NCBI GenBank assembly: GCA_023422005.1 | Contig: JAEZSC010000132.1 | Location: 1 to 17,558 of the forward strand | Direction: 5' to 3' | Source of the DNA: Bacillota bacterium | Lineage (GTDB): Bacteria > Bacillota > Clostridia > Christensenellales > UMGS416 | DNA: 17,558 nt | In this document: piece by piece, positions 5,939 through 14,123 of the stretch | How the letters are laid out: the number at the start of each line of letters is the position of its first letter | Position numbering within the stretch: position 1 is the first letter of the stretch | Notes under the pieces: generated by a model | Databases searched by the model: none | Seen by the model: the letters and a program-made list of their open reading frames with translations, nothing else | What the model was told of the DNA's origin: nothing | Made by a program: the position numbers and the translations under genes

Positions 5939-6967
5939 ATGGCTGGTATTGTTTTTTCCAAATCCTCCGGCGTTGCCGAGAGCATGTATGGCAGGACCCA
6001 GGAACCCATCTTCGCGTTAATCGAGGAGCAGACCGAAGCTTGGCAGAAGGGTCGCTCCTGCATCGACAAGATCTTCTGCATGGAGCACACCAACAACTTC
6101 GTGGAGAAGTTCACCAGCGAAACCGCGCTGGGCAACTTCGCCCCCGTGGGCGAGGCCGGCGCTTACCCGGAAAACGGCTGGCAGGAGGGTTACTCCACCG
6201 TCATGGAGCCCGACACCTGGAAGAACAAGTTCGAGGTGACCATGGAAATGGTGGAGGACGCCAAGCACGGCAAGATCAAGCAGAAGGCCTCGGCCTTTAC
6301 GCTGTCCTTCAACCGCACCCGTGAACTGTTCGCTGCCAAGATGCTCATGGGCGGCGTCGGCGATTCCATACAGTTCGGCGTGGGCAGCAAGCAGCGCGCC
6401 TTCTCCACCAAGGGCGCCGATGGCCTGCCCTTTTTCTCCAAAGAGCACCTCAGCATCACCGGCGGCACAGGCCCCCAGAGCAACAAGTTCGCCAGCACCT
6501 TCAGCTATGACAATCTGTGCCGCGTGCAGGCCAAGATGCAAAGCTACACCGATGAGGACGGCAACCTGCTGGGCATCCAGCCCAACACGATCATCATCCC
6601 CAACGACGCCATGCTCAAGAAGGACGTCATGAACGCCATTGGCGCGGAAGGGCTGCCGGAGTCCTCCAACAACAGCTTCAACTTCCAGTATGGCCTGTGG
6701 AACGTGATCATCTGGCCATTCCTGAACCAGTTCCTGCCCACGAACGCGACCTCCACACCGTGGCTGCTGATGGACAGCGACTTCAACGCCGCCGAATACG
6801 GCGCCGTGTGGCTGGATCGCATCGGCCTGCAGATACGCTCAGAGATTGCCGAGAACGACAACAACGTGTTCAAGGGCCGCGCCCGCTTCACCGCCGGTTT
6901 CAACAATTGGCGGCCATTCGCGATTTCGTACGCGGGCAGTGACGGTACCGAACTTCCAATTGATTAA
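5939..6967 (+). CDS. Major capsid protein, HK97-like
   Basis: A 342-residue shell protein. AAAGGAGATC (5921-5930) precedes ATG 5939. Features fit the HK97-fold capsid group, closer to gpT/P22-type coat proteins than to proteolysed HK97: an N-terminal helix with no long delta-domain, an E-loop-like region rich in Gly and aromatics (about 58-85, FAPVGEAGAYPENGWQEGY), then MEMVEDAKHGKIKQKA, a central PNTIIIPNDAMLKK strand and helix (about 216-229), and NNWRPFAISYAG near the end (322-333). It sits after scaffold and decoration genes. A GC-rich hairpin follows the stop. Confidence 0.85.
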   Translation: MAGIVFSKSSGVAESMYGRTQEPIFALIEEQTEAWQKGRSCIDKIFCMEHTNNFVEKFTSETALGNFAPVGEAGAYPENGWQEGYSTVMEPDTWKNKFEVTMEMVEDAKHGKIKQKASAFTLSFNRTRELFAAKMLMGGVGDSIQFGVGSKQRAFSTKGADGLPFFSKEHLSITGGTGPQSNKFASTFSYDNLCRVQAKMQSYTDEDGNLLGIQPNTIIIPNDAMLKKDVMNAIGAEGLPESSNNSFNFQYGLWNVIIWPFLNQFLPTNATSTPWLLMDSDFNAAEYGAVWLDRIGLQIRSEIAENDNNVFKGRARFTAGFNNWRPFAISYAGSDGTELPID

Positions 6968-6980
6968 CAGCACAAATCGA

Positions 6981-7009
6981 GGGGCGGCGAGCTGCCGCCC
7001 CTTCCTTTG
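6981..7009 (+). terminator. GC-rich hairpin after the capsid gene, partial terminator
   Basis: A perfect 8-bp stem GGGGCGGC (6981-6988) / GCCGCCCC (6994-7001) with loop GAGCT is followed by TTCCTTTGG. It begins 13 bases after the capsid stop. The T tract is interrupted, so it probably attenuates read-through or shields the abundant capsid mRNA. Confidence 0.6.
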
Positions 7010-7085
7010 GAAAGCGAACGCGCATCGAGCGCGACGGACATCCATCAGCCGCGCCAAGCCAAAGACCAATAAGGGGTAAATGAAG

Positions 7086-8123
7086 ATGATAAGGACATGG
7101 CAAGATTTACAGCGCGAATCGCTGCAACTGATGCGCAGCTATTCTCTCAACGGCAACCCCCTGTTTGGCGAGAAGGTTGACACCGACAACCTGGACTATT
7201 TATACGCCATGCCGGAAGCGGCGAACTATGCCATGCGGGACTTGGCAGCAGAGGCGTCGCCGCTGGTGCGGATGATTTCCTTGTCCTTAAACCCGGTGCC
7301 CAACATGCTGGGCGATGGCCCGGCAGCCTTTCAGACCGTGCAAAGCCTTGGGCAAGACATTAATTACCAAATCCAAAACGCCAAGTCTTTTTACTTTGAG
7401 TTTGACAGGCCCGCCACGGTGACCCTGCAGGCTTTGGGCGAGGACGGGCAATGGAACGATCTGCAGGACTTTCCCTACCCGACCGAGGAAAAAACGTATG
7501 GGTTCGTGGCGTTCAAGGGCAATGTGCAATCCTTGGATGGCCAAGAATCAACGGGCAACATTCGCCTGCATTTTGCCGGCGGCGCTGCCTACAACATACG
7601 CAACGTGGCGTTCTACGCTGTACGCTTCGATAGCGCCGACGATGTGCCCCCCTTCACCCGGTATGACCGCTACGATCTGCACAAGCTGACCGACAAGCTG
7701 CCGGGCAAGGAGTTCCTGCGACTGGCCCCGAACAACGCCGTGCAGTACAGCGGAACCACGTATCGCCGTTCTGACGATTTCCGCTGGGAAGGCGACAGCA
7801 CGATTGTGTTTGACCACTACGCACAGGGGCAATGGGACATCTACTACTACGCCTATCCAGAGCCGATTGTGGGGGCGCTGACGGACAACTTGAGCCAGAA
7901 GGAACCCAACCCCAATGCAACGCCGCTTGACCACAAGTTAGAACTTTCGCCGGAAGCACTGGATATCGTGCCGCTGTACATTGCCAGCCGGTTGTATACG
8001 GAAGAAAAGCCCGACTTGTGCAGCCTGTACTTGAACCAATACATGGCGCGGCGGGCAGAACTGGCCGACCGGCAGAACGCCACCGGCCTTACGGAATTCG
8101 TGAGTGAAAGCGGGTGGATTTAA
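7086..8123 (+). CDS. Head-tail adaptor / tail tube-like protein
   Basis: The product is 345 residues from ATG 7086 (347 from ATG 7080). I prefer 7086 because AAGGGG (7071-7076) is 9 bases away, against 3 for 7080. The N-terminal part is helical (TWQDLQRESLQLM ... LDYLYAMPEAANYAMRDLA), the middle (about 95-195) is a beta sandwich with SFYFEFDRPATVTLQ, and the C-terminus has a helical pair (LDIVPLYIASRLYTEE ... LYLNQYMARRAEL) like that of portal-binding adaptor proteins. Directly after the capsid and before a nozzle-like gene, this is where podoviruses encode the adaptor ring under the portal. Its stop overlaps the next start as TAATG. The family was not confirmed by search. Confidence 0.62.
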   Translation: MIRTWQDLQRESLQLMRSYSLNGNPLFGEKVDTDNLDYLYAMPEAANYAMRDLAAEASPLVRMISLSLNPVPNMLGDGPAAFQTVQSLGQDINYQIQNAKSFYFEFDRPATVTLQALGEDGQWNDLQDFPYPTEEKTYGFVAFKGNVQSLDGQESTGNIRLHFAGGAAYNIRNVAFYAVRFDSADDVPPFTRYDRYDLHKLTDKLPGKEFLRLAPNNAVQYSGTTYRRSDDFRWEGDSTIVFDHYAQGQWDIYYYAYPEPIVGALTDNLSQKEPNPNATPLDHKLELSPEALDIVPLYIASRLYTEEKPDLCSLYLNQYMARRAELADRQNATGLTEFVSESGWI

Positions 8124-10414
8124 TGCCACTAAGGCCAACACAGTACAACCGGCTGGCCCCGCTGCAGGAGCGCACATCGCGCTACGGCGGGTTTCGCGGG
8201 GTGGATTACGTTTCAGACCCGCAGCTTGTAGATGACACGCGCAGCCCCGAAGCGGTCAACCTGATGACCGATGCCGGCGGCTACCCGGAGAAGCGCCCCG
8301 GCTGGCGGGTGATCCGCAAGCTGGAAGCGCCGATTAACGGCCTTCACCGCTATGCCGACGCCAGCGGCAATCAATTCATCCTGGCCCATTGCAAGAACAA
8401 GCTGTACAAGATCGCGGCAGACAGCGAGATGGGCGAAACATCCACGGTGCTGGTGGACAACTTGAACGATGCCAAGTCCACCTCATTTACCCATGGCGGG
8501 AAACTGTACCTTATGGACGGCGCAAGCTACCGCGTGTTCGACGGCACCGATTTGCTGTCCGTGCCGCCCATCGCTTATGCGCCGACCACAGTAATTGGGC
8601 GTGCGCCCGAAGGTGGCGGCACGCCGCTGGAACCCGTAAATATGCTGACGGCCCGGCGCAAGAACAGCTTTGTGGGCGACGGCGGCACCAAGGAAGTTGT
8701 GCAGCTTGAAATCTACAACGGCCCCAAGGCTGCCGGTAGCTGCTGGGTGAAGTTGGATGGTGCTGACACCGAGATCACCGGGCTTGTGGCCGATGCCAAT
8801 TCGATCACGGTTGCCTACAGGATCATGGAAACAAAACGCGATGGCGGCTTTCCTGACTGGTCACTGGTACGGATCGGCGATTCCATCACCTTTACCAGAA
8901 ACACCGTGGGTGCGTGTGGCCTCTCTAATTTCACAGCCGGCGACGCCAATGTTTTGGCCGGCCTTGTGGTTCTGACGCCGGGCAAAGACCCGGCCAAGAC
9001 GCTGCAACTGGACGCTACAAACATCGACGAGGCTACGGTCACAATGAGCGTGACGGTTGACGGGACTACAACCACCAAGACCGAAGGAACGCACTTTAAA
9101 GTGAACAGAACCACCGGGGTTATAAGCCTTGATACCGAAGAAGTGCCTTCACCCATGGGTTATACCCCGGAAGGCCACGGCGTGGACAACATCGTGGTGT
9201 CCTTTGCCAAGACACTGTATGAAAAGGACGCCGACGGAAACAACACGTCAACGCTGGTTTCTGAACGCATCAAGAAATGCACCATCGCCGCGTGGTTTGG
9301 CCAGGGCAATGACACCCGCGTATTCGTGAGCGGCAACCCGAACTTCAAGAACTGGGATTGGCAATCCGGCCTCTATGACCCGACCTACTTCCCCGACACC
9401 GGATATACGAAGGTGGGCGCGGATGCCACCGCGATCAAGGGTTATTTGCGGCAGTTCACTTCGATGCTGATCGTCAAAGAGGACAACGGGCAGGACGCAA
9501 CGATCTACCAGCGCACCGCCGAGATGGACGGAAACAGCAAGCCCTATTTCCCGCTGAAACAGGGCGTGGAAGGCGTCGGGGCTATCAGTTCCCACACCTT
9601 TGCCACGCTGTGCGACACGCCGTTGTTTCTGGCCAAGGAAGGCGTATTCAGCCTGACGATGAACTATGGCGGCGTGGATCAGCAGCGGATAGCACAAAAC
9701 CGAAGCTACTTTGTGAACCCCAAACTGGTGCGGGAAGCGAACTTGAGAGACGCTGCAGCGTGCGTGTGGGACGGGTTGTATCTGCTGGCCGTCAATGACC
9801 GCTGCTATGTGGCCGACGGGCGCAAGCAAACCGGCATGTCCCGAACCGAGGACCGCAGCTACGAGTGGTTTTTCTGGAACAACATCCCGGCGCGGGTATG
9901 GCTGGTGTTGGACGATATCTGTTACTTCGGCACAGCGGACGGGCGCATTTGCCGGTTCAACACGGGCATGGAGCACTTGGACAGATACAACGACGAGGGC
10001 ACCTACGCGCCAATATCCCTGGCCTACAACCACGACGGCAAGGCCGTTCCCGCGATGTGGGCCACGAAGGTGGACGATGACGGGGACTTTATGCGTTACA
10101 AGAATCTGCCCCGGCGCGGTTCCGGCTTGCTGATAAAGCCATTCTCCCGGTCATCGGTAGATGTGTTTGTGGTCAACGACGAGAACCAAAAAACGCTGTC
10201 CACATCCGACTGGTCGGCCATCTTCACGTTCGATGATATCGACTTTGAAAGGTTCTCATTCGTGACCAGCAAGAACCCCATCGTTGTGCCGCTATCCAGC
10301 CCGATACGCCATTACAAAACGCTGCAGATCATAGCCCGGAACATCAACCCCAGTGAAGGTTTTGGCCTGTTTGGGATCATCAAGCGGTTCACCGTGAGCG
10401 ACTACGTGCGATAA
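8123..10414 (+). CDS. Tail nozzle / hub-like beta-propeller protein
   Basis: A 763-residue protein. ATG 8123 overlaps the previous stop (TAATG) and is better than the GTG at 8114, which lies inside the adaptor gene. The N-terminus has RSPEAVNLMTDAGGYPEKRPGWRVI (about 37-61), which resembles the start of podovirus nozzle proteins (T7 gp12 / P22 gp10 type) and their NxxxxxDGxxxxRPG pattern. It is then almost entirely beta: repeated strands such as ILAHCKNKLYKI, KLYLMDGASYRVFDG and LYLLAVNDRCYVADG suggest propeller blades. Nozzle proteins form the lower tail tube with the adaptor and carry the fibres. The size and the neighbouring adaptor and fibre genes agree. Another tail hub or tip protein cannot be excluded. 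Confidence 0.65.
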   Translation: MPLRPTQYNRLAPLQERTSRYGGFRGVDYVSDPQLVDDTRSPEAVNLMTDAGGYPEKRPGWRVIRKLEAPINGLHRYADASGNQFILAHCKNKLYKIAADSEMGETSTVLVDNLNDAKSTSFTHGGKLYLMDGASYRVFDGTDLLSVPPIAYAPTTVIGRAPEGGGTPLEPVNMLTARRKNSFVGDGGTKEVVQLEIYNGPKAAGSCWVKLDGADTEITGLVADANSITVAYRIMETKRDGGFPDWSLVRIGDSITFTRNTVGACGLSNFTAGDANVLAGLVVLTPGKDPAKTLQLDATNIDEATVTMSVTVDGTTTTKTEGTHFKVNRTTGVISLDTEEVPSPMGYTPEGHGVDNIVVSFAKTLYEKDADGNNTSTLVSERIKKCTIAAWFGQGNDTRVFVSGNPNFKNWDWQSGLYDPTYFPDTGYTKVGADATAIKGYLRQFTSMLIVKEDNGQDATIYQRTAEMDGNSKPYFPLKQGVEGVGAISSHTFATLCDTPLFLAKEGVFSLTMNYGGVDQQRIAQNRSYFVNPKLVREANLRDAAACVWDGLYLLAVNDRCYVADGRKQTGMSRTEDRSYEWFFWNNIPARVWLVLDDICYFGTADGRICRFNTGMEHLDRYNDEGTYAPISLAYNHDGKAVPAMWATKVDDDGDFMRYKNLPRRGSGLLIKPFSRSSVDVFVVNDENQKTLSTSDWSAIFTFDDIDFERFSFVTSKNPIVVPLSSPIRHYKTLQIIARNINPSEGFGLFGIIKRFTVSDYVR

Positions 10415-10424
10415 GGAGAATAAC

Positions 10425-11639
10425 ATGGCCACACCCGTTAGCCCAAGCAACAAAATTACGGATACGGAATATCTGCAGAAAGAAATTCTGGTTGCGGAAT
10501 TGCCCATAGAACCCACCATGAACGGGGAAGATTTACAAGCGCGGTTCGACAAGCTGGGGCTGTTAATCAAGAACAGACTGAATGACCTCGTTGACAGCTT
10601 GTTGGTTTCCTTTGTGGCAAGCAACATCACCAACGAAGCCCTTACCCTGCCCGGAGAGGGCGACCCCCCACCCGCCGCTGACGCAACCACCGTGGCGGGG
10701 CAGCTAACCTACCTTATGTGGGCGGCAAGCCAAGGCGGTGGCAGCGGCGGCGGGTCACTTGAAGAAGGCGCTGTCACCGACTATTTTTTAAGCAACGTAA
10801 CGTCCGAACTCAAAGCGCGGTTCGCCGCCCACATCGGCGGCACCGATTTTAGGCACACAGTAGCGCACCTACCCACTGGCACTACCGCCGATAAGGTAGC
10901 GCTGGGCGACCATACCCACAGCGGTTTTGCAGAAACGGCCCACACACATGCGGGAACGGACATTACGAGCGGCAAATTGCCCTTCGCTCAGCTACCCACG
11001 GGCGTTACCAGCACGACGGTGGCCGTGGGCAGCCACGTTCACAATGCCGGCAACATCACTTCGGGCACGCTGGCCTTTGCGCGGCTACCCATCGGCACTT
11101 CGACAGATACCGTGGCGCTGGGCAGACACACGCACGCTGGAACCGATGTCACCACTGGCTTGATTGACGAAGTGCGTATACCGACGCTGAACATGAGCAA
11201 GATTTCCGGGCTGGATGCCGCGCTGGCCGGCAAACAGGCGGTGATAGACCTTGCCGAAGGGCGGGCGATGGTTACCGACAGCAACGGAAGGCCGGCGGCG
11301 TCCACTGCGACCTCTGCGGAGATATACCGTTTGGTCGGTCTAAAGTCAAACTTACAGGACCAGCTTGACGGTAAGCAGCCGGCGGGCAGTTACGCGGCAG
11401 CCGGCCACACCCACACCATCGGCAACGTGACAGGTTTGCAGGGTGCCTTGGACGGAAAGCAGGCGGCGGGCAGCTACGCCAGCGCATCCCACTCGCACAC
11501 GGCGTTTAACTCGTTGAGAATCGCCGTCGGCGTGGTCCCCGGAATTGACAGGGTGGTAAACACTTACCTCTCCAACAGCGGCACACTCCCCAATGACGTG
11601 GAAAACGGCACGGTATTCATCCAGTACGAGAACGAGTAA
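10425..11639 (+). CDS. Second tail fibre with repeated His-x-His units
   Basis: A 404-residue fibre protein; TAAGGAGAA lies upstream of ATG 10425. The N-terminal helical part (about 35-130) probably attaches to the tail and is followed by a Gly/Ser hinge (104-111). The shaft has three units of about 35 residues, LPTGTTADKVALGDHTH, LPTGVTSTTVAVGSHVH and LPIGTSTDTVALGRHTH (149-237), with HxH at 163, 173, 204 and 235. Two units, LDGKQPAGSYAAAGHTH and LDGKQAAGSYASASHSH (314-358), come next. Such histidines coordinate metal in trimeric fibres. The last 45 residues form a small tip. Near-identical units make this gene prone to recombination, as expected for host-range proteins. It follows the nozzle-like gene by 10 bases. 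Confidence 0.85.
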   Translation: MATPVSPSNKITDTEYLQKEILVAELPIEPTMNGEDLQARFDKLGLLIKNRLNDLVDSLLVSFVASNITNEALTLPGEGDPPPAADATTVAGQLTYLMWAASQGGGSGGGSLEEGAVTDYFLSNVTSELKARFAAHIGGTDFRHTVAHLPTGTTADKVALGDHTHSGFAETAHTHAGTDITSGKLPFAQLPTGVTSTTVAVGSHVHNAGNITSGTLAFARLPIGTSTDTVALGRHTHAGTDVTTGLIDEVRIPTLNMSKISGLDAALAGKQAVIDLAEGRAMVTDSNGRPAASTATSAEIYRLVGLKSNLQDQLDGKQPAGSYAAAGHTHTIGNVTGLQGALDGKQAAGSYASASHSHTAFNSLRIAVGVVPGIDRVVNTYLSNSGTLPNDVENGTVFIQYENE

Positions 11640-11654
11640 GGAGGACAGCCGCCC

Positions 11655-12266
11655 ATGCCTAGCGTTACCTTGCCCGTAACGGCGGATAATTACCAAGTCA
11701 ACTCCAGCAACTGGTACACCAGCGACGGCGGTACCGGCCTTTATGCCGGCGTCACAGGCGATGGCGATGTGTACCGGATACTTCTCGGGTTCTCGGCCGC
11801 CACCGGTTATGCAAATGTCAAGGTGGACAGCGCCACGCTCAAGGTTTACCGAAAGGACACATACTCGGACAAGACCTGGGCGGTACGCGTGGTGTCCTTC
11901 GACGGCTCCGACTCTACGACCGTTGATTCAAACGTAGTCACGGTTACCCTAGACACTGGGATAGGATGGAAATCGATCAACATCGCCAGCCTCATGCCCG
12001 CGCTCATGGTGAGCGCTGGGCGCAGATTATTGCTTTACAGCGGTGGCAGCGGGAACACCTACGCAGAAATCAGACCGCTGGAATATTCCAGCGGCTCTTA
12101 CGCTGCCCAAATCGATATGACATACACGTACCCGCTGAAAGTGCGGGTCTCGGGGACCTGGCGCAATGTGAATGTCAACAACATGAGGGTGCGCGTGGCT
12201 GGCACATGGAGAAAGATCAAGACCATAAAAGTGCGCGTGGCTGGTACCTGGCGCAAAGTCTTTTAG
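11655..12266 (+). CDS. Beta-rich tail tip / receptor-binding accessory protein with triplicated C-terminus
   Basis: A 203-residue protein with a strong AAGGAGGA site (11638-11645) before ATG 11655. Residues 1-155 look like a jelly-roll or DNRLRE-type module (DVYRILLGFSAATGYANVKVDSATLKVYRKD...TWAVRVV...GIGWKSINIASL), a fold found in carbohydrate-binding cell-surface proteins. The C-terminus has three copies of VRVxGTWR (starting near 163, 179 and 193) with spacings of 16 and 14 residues, the last ending at the stop. Short Trp-containing repeats of this kind occur at the ends of many Firmicutes phage tail proteins. It could bind host surface glycans and cap the upstream fibre. The sugar-binding role is inferred. 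Confidence 0.6.
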   Translation: MPSVTLPVTADNYQVNSSNWYTSDGGTGLYAGVTGDGDVYRILLGFSAATGYANVKVDSATLKVYRKDTYSDKTWAVRVVSFDGSDSTTVDSNVVTVTLDTGIGWKSINIASLMPALMVSAGRRLLLYSGGSGNTYAEIRPLEYSSGSYAAQIDMTYTYPLKVRVSGTWRNVNVNNMRVRVAGTWRKIKTIKVRVAGTWRKVF

Positions 12267-12323
12267 AGTGTGACGCCGACGGCAGCTAGGAGCTTATTCA
12301 GAGGATAAGGAGAGATACACAGC

Positions 12324-14027
12324 ATGGCAAGAAAAAAGGATGAGGTCAACATGCCCCTGGCAGCGTTGGACATGGCCATAGAGCGGCAAGGCGGCACGAG
12401 GGCAGCCACCGGCATGGGCAAGCCGTCGGCGATCTTGGGCGCGTTCCAGAGCGGTGCGGGCTTCCAGAATGACATGGGCGTGGAGGGCCAGCGGACCACC
12501 GGCAGATATGACATGCAAGGCGGCGGCAACTCATTCCGAACAGAGGACATGGGCATGGGCGGTGGCCCCCAAGGCAAAGCCTTGCTGGACATGAAGCGCC
12601 AATTTCAAGAAACAAAGCAGGGCATGGGTCCCAGCGCTGGGCTGGAAAAGATGCCCACCGTGGTGGGCGGGCACATGGGCATGGATCAGAGTGTGACCGG
12701 CCTGTTCAAGCAGGGTGGCGGCAACACATTCCGAACAGAGCACATGGACATGTTCGGCGGCCCCCAGGGCAAAGCCTTGAAAGAAGCCGAGGCGAAACGC
12801 CAGTATTTCCAGCAGAAGGGGCAAATAGCCACAAAGCCGGTCATGGGTCCCGGCGGTGGCGTGAAGATGCCCTCCGTGGTTGGGGAAGATTGGAGCGTAA
12901 CCACCGGCCCGATGGGTGGAGCTCTCGGCCCTGTTCGGCCAGGCGGCGAAAATGGTATGTTAATCGGCGGCGAGGCAGGCAAGAACCCCGGACGGCCCAA
13001 GCCTGGACCCACGCAAACGACAGACCCCAACATGCCGACCGGCGGCGCTATTGGCCCCGCGACCCCCGGTGAAGGCGCCCCGCTGCCCAGCAGCGGGGCC
13101 GCAGGCACCCCAACGGGCGGCGCTGCAGGGGGCAAAGCAACCGGCGGGGGAACGGACCTGGACACGATGTATAAGCAGGTTGGCGACGCCCGCAAGGCGG
13201 CGCTGGATGCCGCCCTTCTGAGCCAGCAGCAGGCCATTGCCGCCCAGGGCAACGCGCTTGGCGAACAGTACGATGACATGCGCGGCCAGGCTTACACAAA
13301 CGCCCGCATATCGGCGCTGGGTAACAATGAGCGAATGGCCGCCACGGGTCTTGCCGGCGCAGCCAATGCCGGCCCGCAAAGCGGTTACTCGGAATCCAGC
13401 CGCGTGGCCCAGGACGCCGCACTGGGCAACGCGCTGAACGCCGCCACCCGCCAGGAACAGAGCGCCCGCGACGATCTGGCCACCCAGGCAAACTCGGCCC
13501 GCCTAGGCCGCGACCAGCAGTTGAACTCCACCATGGCCGACCTGGCACAGCAGAAGATACAGGACAAGATGCGCCAGGACGAGTTCGGAGCGACCATGGA
13601 ATACAACAAGCAGCGTGACGCCCAACAACAGGCCAACTGGGAAAAGGAGTTTGGATTCAACAAGGAACAGGCAGCACAGGCGCAGGCCAACTGGGACAAG
13701 CAGTTTGGCGAGAACCAGCGGCAGTTCGCAGAGCAGATGGGGCTTAGCCAGAAGCAGTTCGAGCAACAGAAGTATGAGTACGAGACGAACCTTCAGCGCG
13801 ACAAAGAGGCCCGCGCTATGGACAACGCTTGGAAATCCATCAGCGTGACCGGCAAGGTGAGTGCCGAAGCCGCCAAACTGCTGGGCATCCCCGAGGGCAC
13901 AAGCAGCATGGAGGCCAAGGCCTTGGCTATGGAGCAAGCCAAGGCTGAGGTCGCCATGTTTGGCCGGGTAAAGACCAAGATGACCGCCGCCCTGCTGGGC
14001 GTGCCGATCGGGACAAAGCGTCGATAA
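12324..14027 (+). CDS. Putative internal virion / ejection protein, Gly-rich then coiled coil
   Basis: A 567-residue protein; AAGGAGAG lies upstream of ATG 12324. Residues 30-275 are Gly/Met/Pro-rich and disordered. They include a duplicated unit (GGGNSFRTEDMGMGGGPQGKAL near 66, GGGNTFRTEHMDMFGGPQGKAL near 131) of 65 residues, each copy followed by a MGP...KMP(T/S)VVG stretch. Residues 285-535 are Ala/Gln-rich helix and coiled coil (LDAALLSQQQAIAAQGNALG; QQQANWEKEFGFNKEQ and QAQANWDKQFGENQRQ repeats). Late genes of this size and composition that follow the tail genes usually encode proteins stored in the capsid and ejected with the DNA. No enzymatic motif is visible. It precedes a terminator and the toxin-bearing gene. 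The ejection role is inferred. Confidence 0.6.
   Translation: MARKKDEVNMPLAALDMAIERQGGTRAATGMGKPSAILGAFQSGAGFQNDMGVEGQRTTGRYDMQGGGNSFRTEDMGMGGGPQGKALLDMKRQFQETKQGMGPSAGLEKMPTVVGGHMGMDQSVTGLFKQGGGNTFRTEHMDMFGGPQGKALKEAEAKRQYFQQKGQIATKPVMGPGGGVKMPSVVGEDWSVTTGPMGGALGPVRPGGENGMLIGGEAGKNPGRPKPGPTQTTDPNMPTGGAIGPATPGEGAPLPSSGAAGTPTGGAAGGKATGGGTDLDTMYKQVGDARKAALDAALLSQQQAIAAQGNALGEQYDDMRGQAYTNARISALGNNERMAATGLAGAANAGPQSGYSESSRVAQDAALGNALNAATRQEQSARDDLATQANSARLGRDQQLNSTMADLAQQKIQDKMRQDEFGATMEYNKQRDAQQQANWEKEFGFNKEQAAQAQANWDKQFGENQRQFAEQMGLSQKQFEQQKYEYETNLQRDKEARAMDNAWKSISVTGKVSAEAAKLLGIPEGTSSMEAKALAMEQAKAEVAMFGRVKTKMTAALLGVPIGTKRR
12522..12785 (+). repeat. Two-copy in-frame coding duplication
   Basis: The stretch starting GGCGGCAAC at 12522 is repeated from 12717, 195 bases later, over roughly 65 bases with about ten differences. 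Both copies are in frame and keep the FRTE...GGPQGKAL peptide. The spacing suggests an old tandem duplication of a 65-residue unit inside the internal virion protein gene. Confidence 0.75.
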
Positions 14028-14070
14028 GGCTGGCTTTACTACTCAAAACAACCGTCCATCAATCTCCCAC

Positions 14071-14101
14071 GCCCCGGGCCGACATGGTCCGGGGCCATTT
14101 T
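14071..14101 (+). terminator. Rho-independent terminator before the toxin-bearing gene
   Basis: GCCCCGGGCC (14071-14080) pairs with GGTCCGGGGC (14086-14095; one G-T pair), a 10-bp stem with a 5-base loop GACAT, followed by CATTTT. It lies 44 bases after the previous stop. The next gene's ribosome site starts only 7 bases later, so that gene must depend on read-through or on a promoter I cannot see. Confidence 0.75.
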
Positions 14102-14123
14102 GCGCATGGAGGAGTTCGCAGAC

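Noticed and set aside
8114..8122. GTG start for the nozzle-like gene
   Set aside because: It lies within the adaptor gene, and the ATG at 8123 forms a TAATG overlap, the usual coupled start.
14100..14123. TTG 14100 or ATG 14106 as start of the toxin-bearing gene
   Set aside because: Both lie in or next to the terminator tail and before the GGAGGAG site, whose spacing fits ATG 14124.
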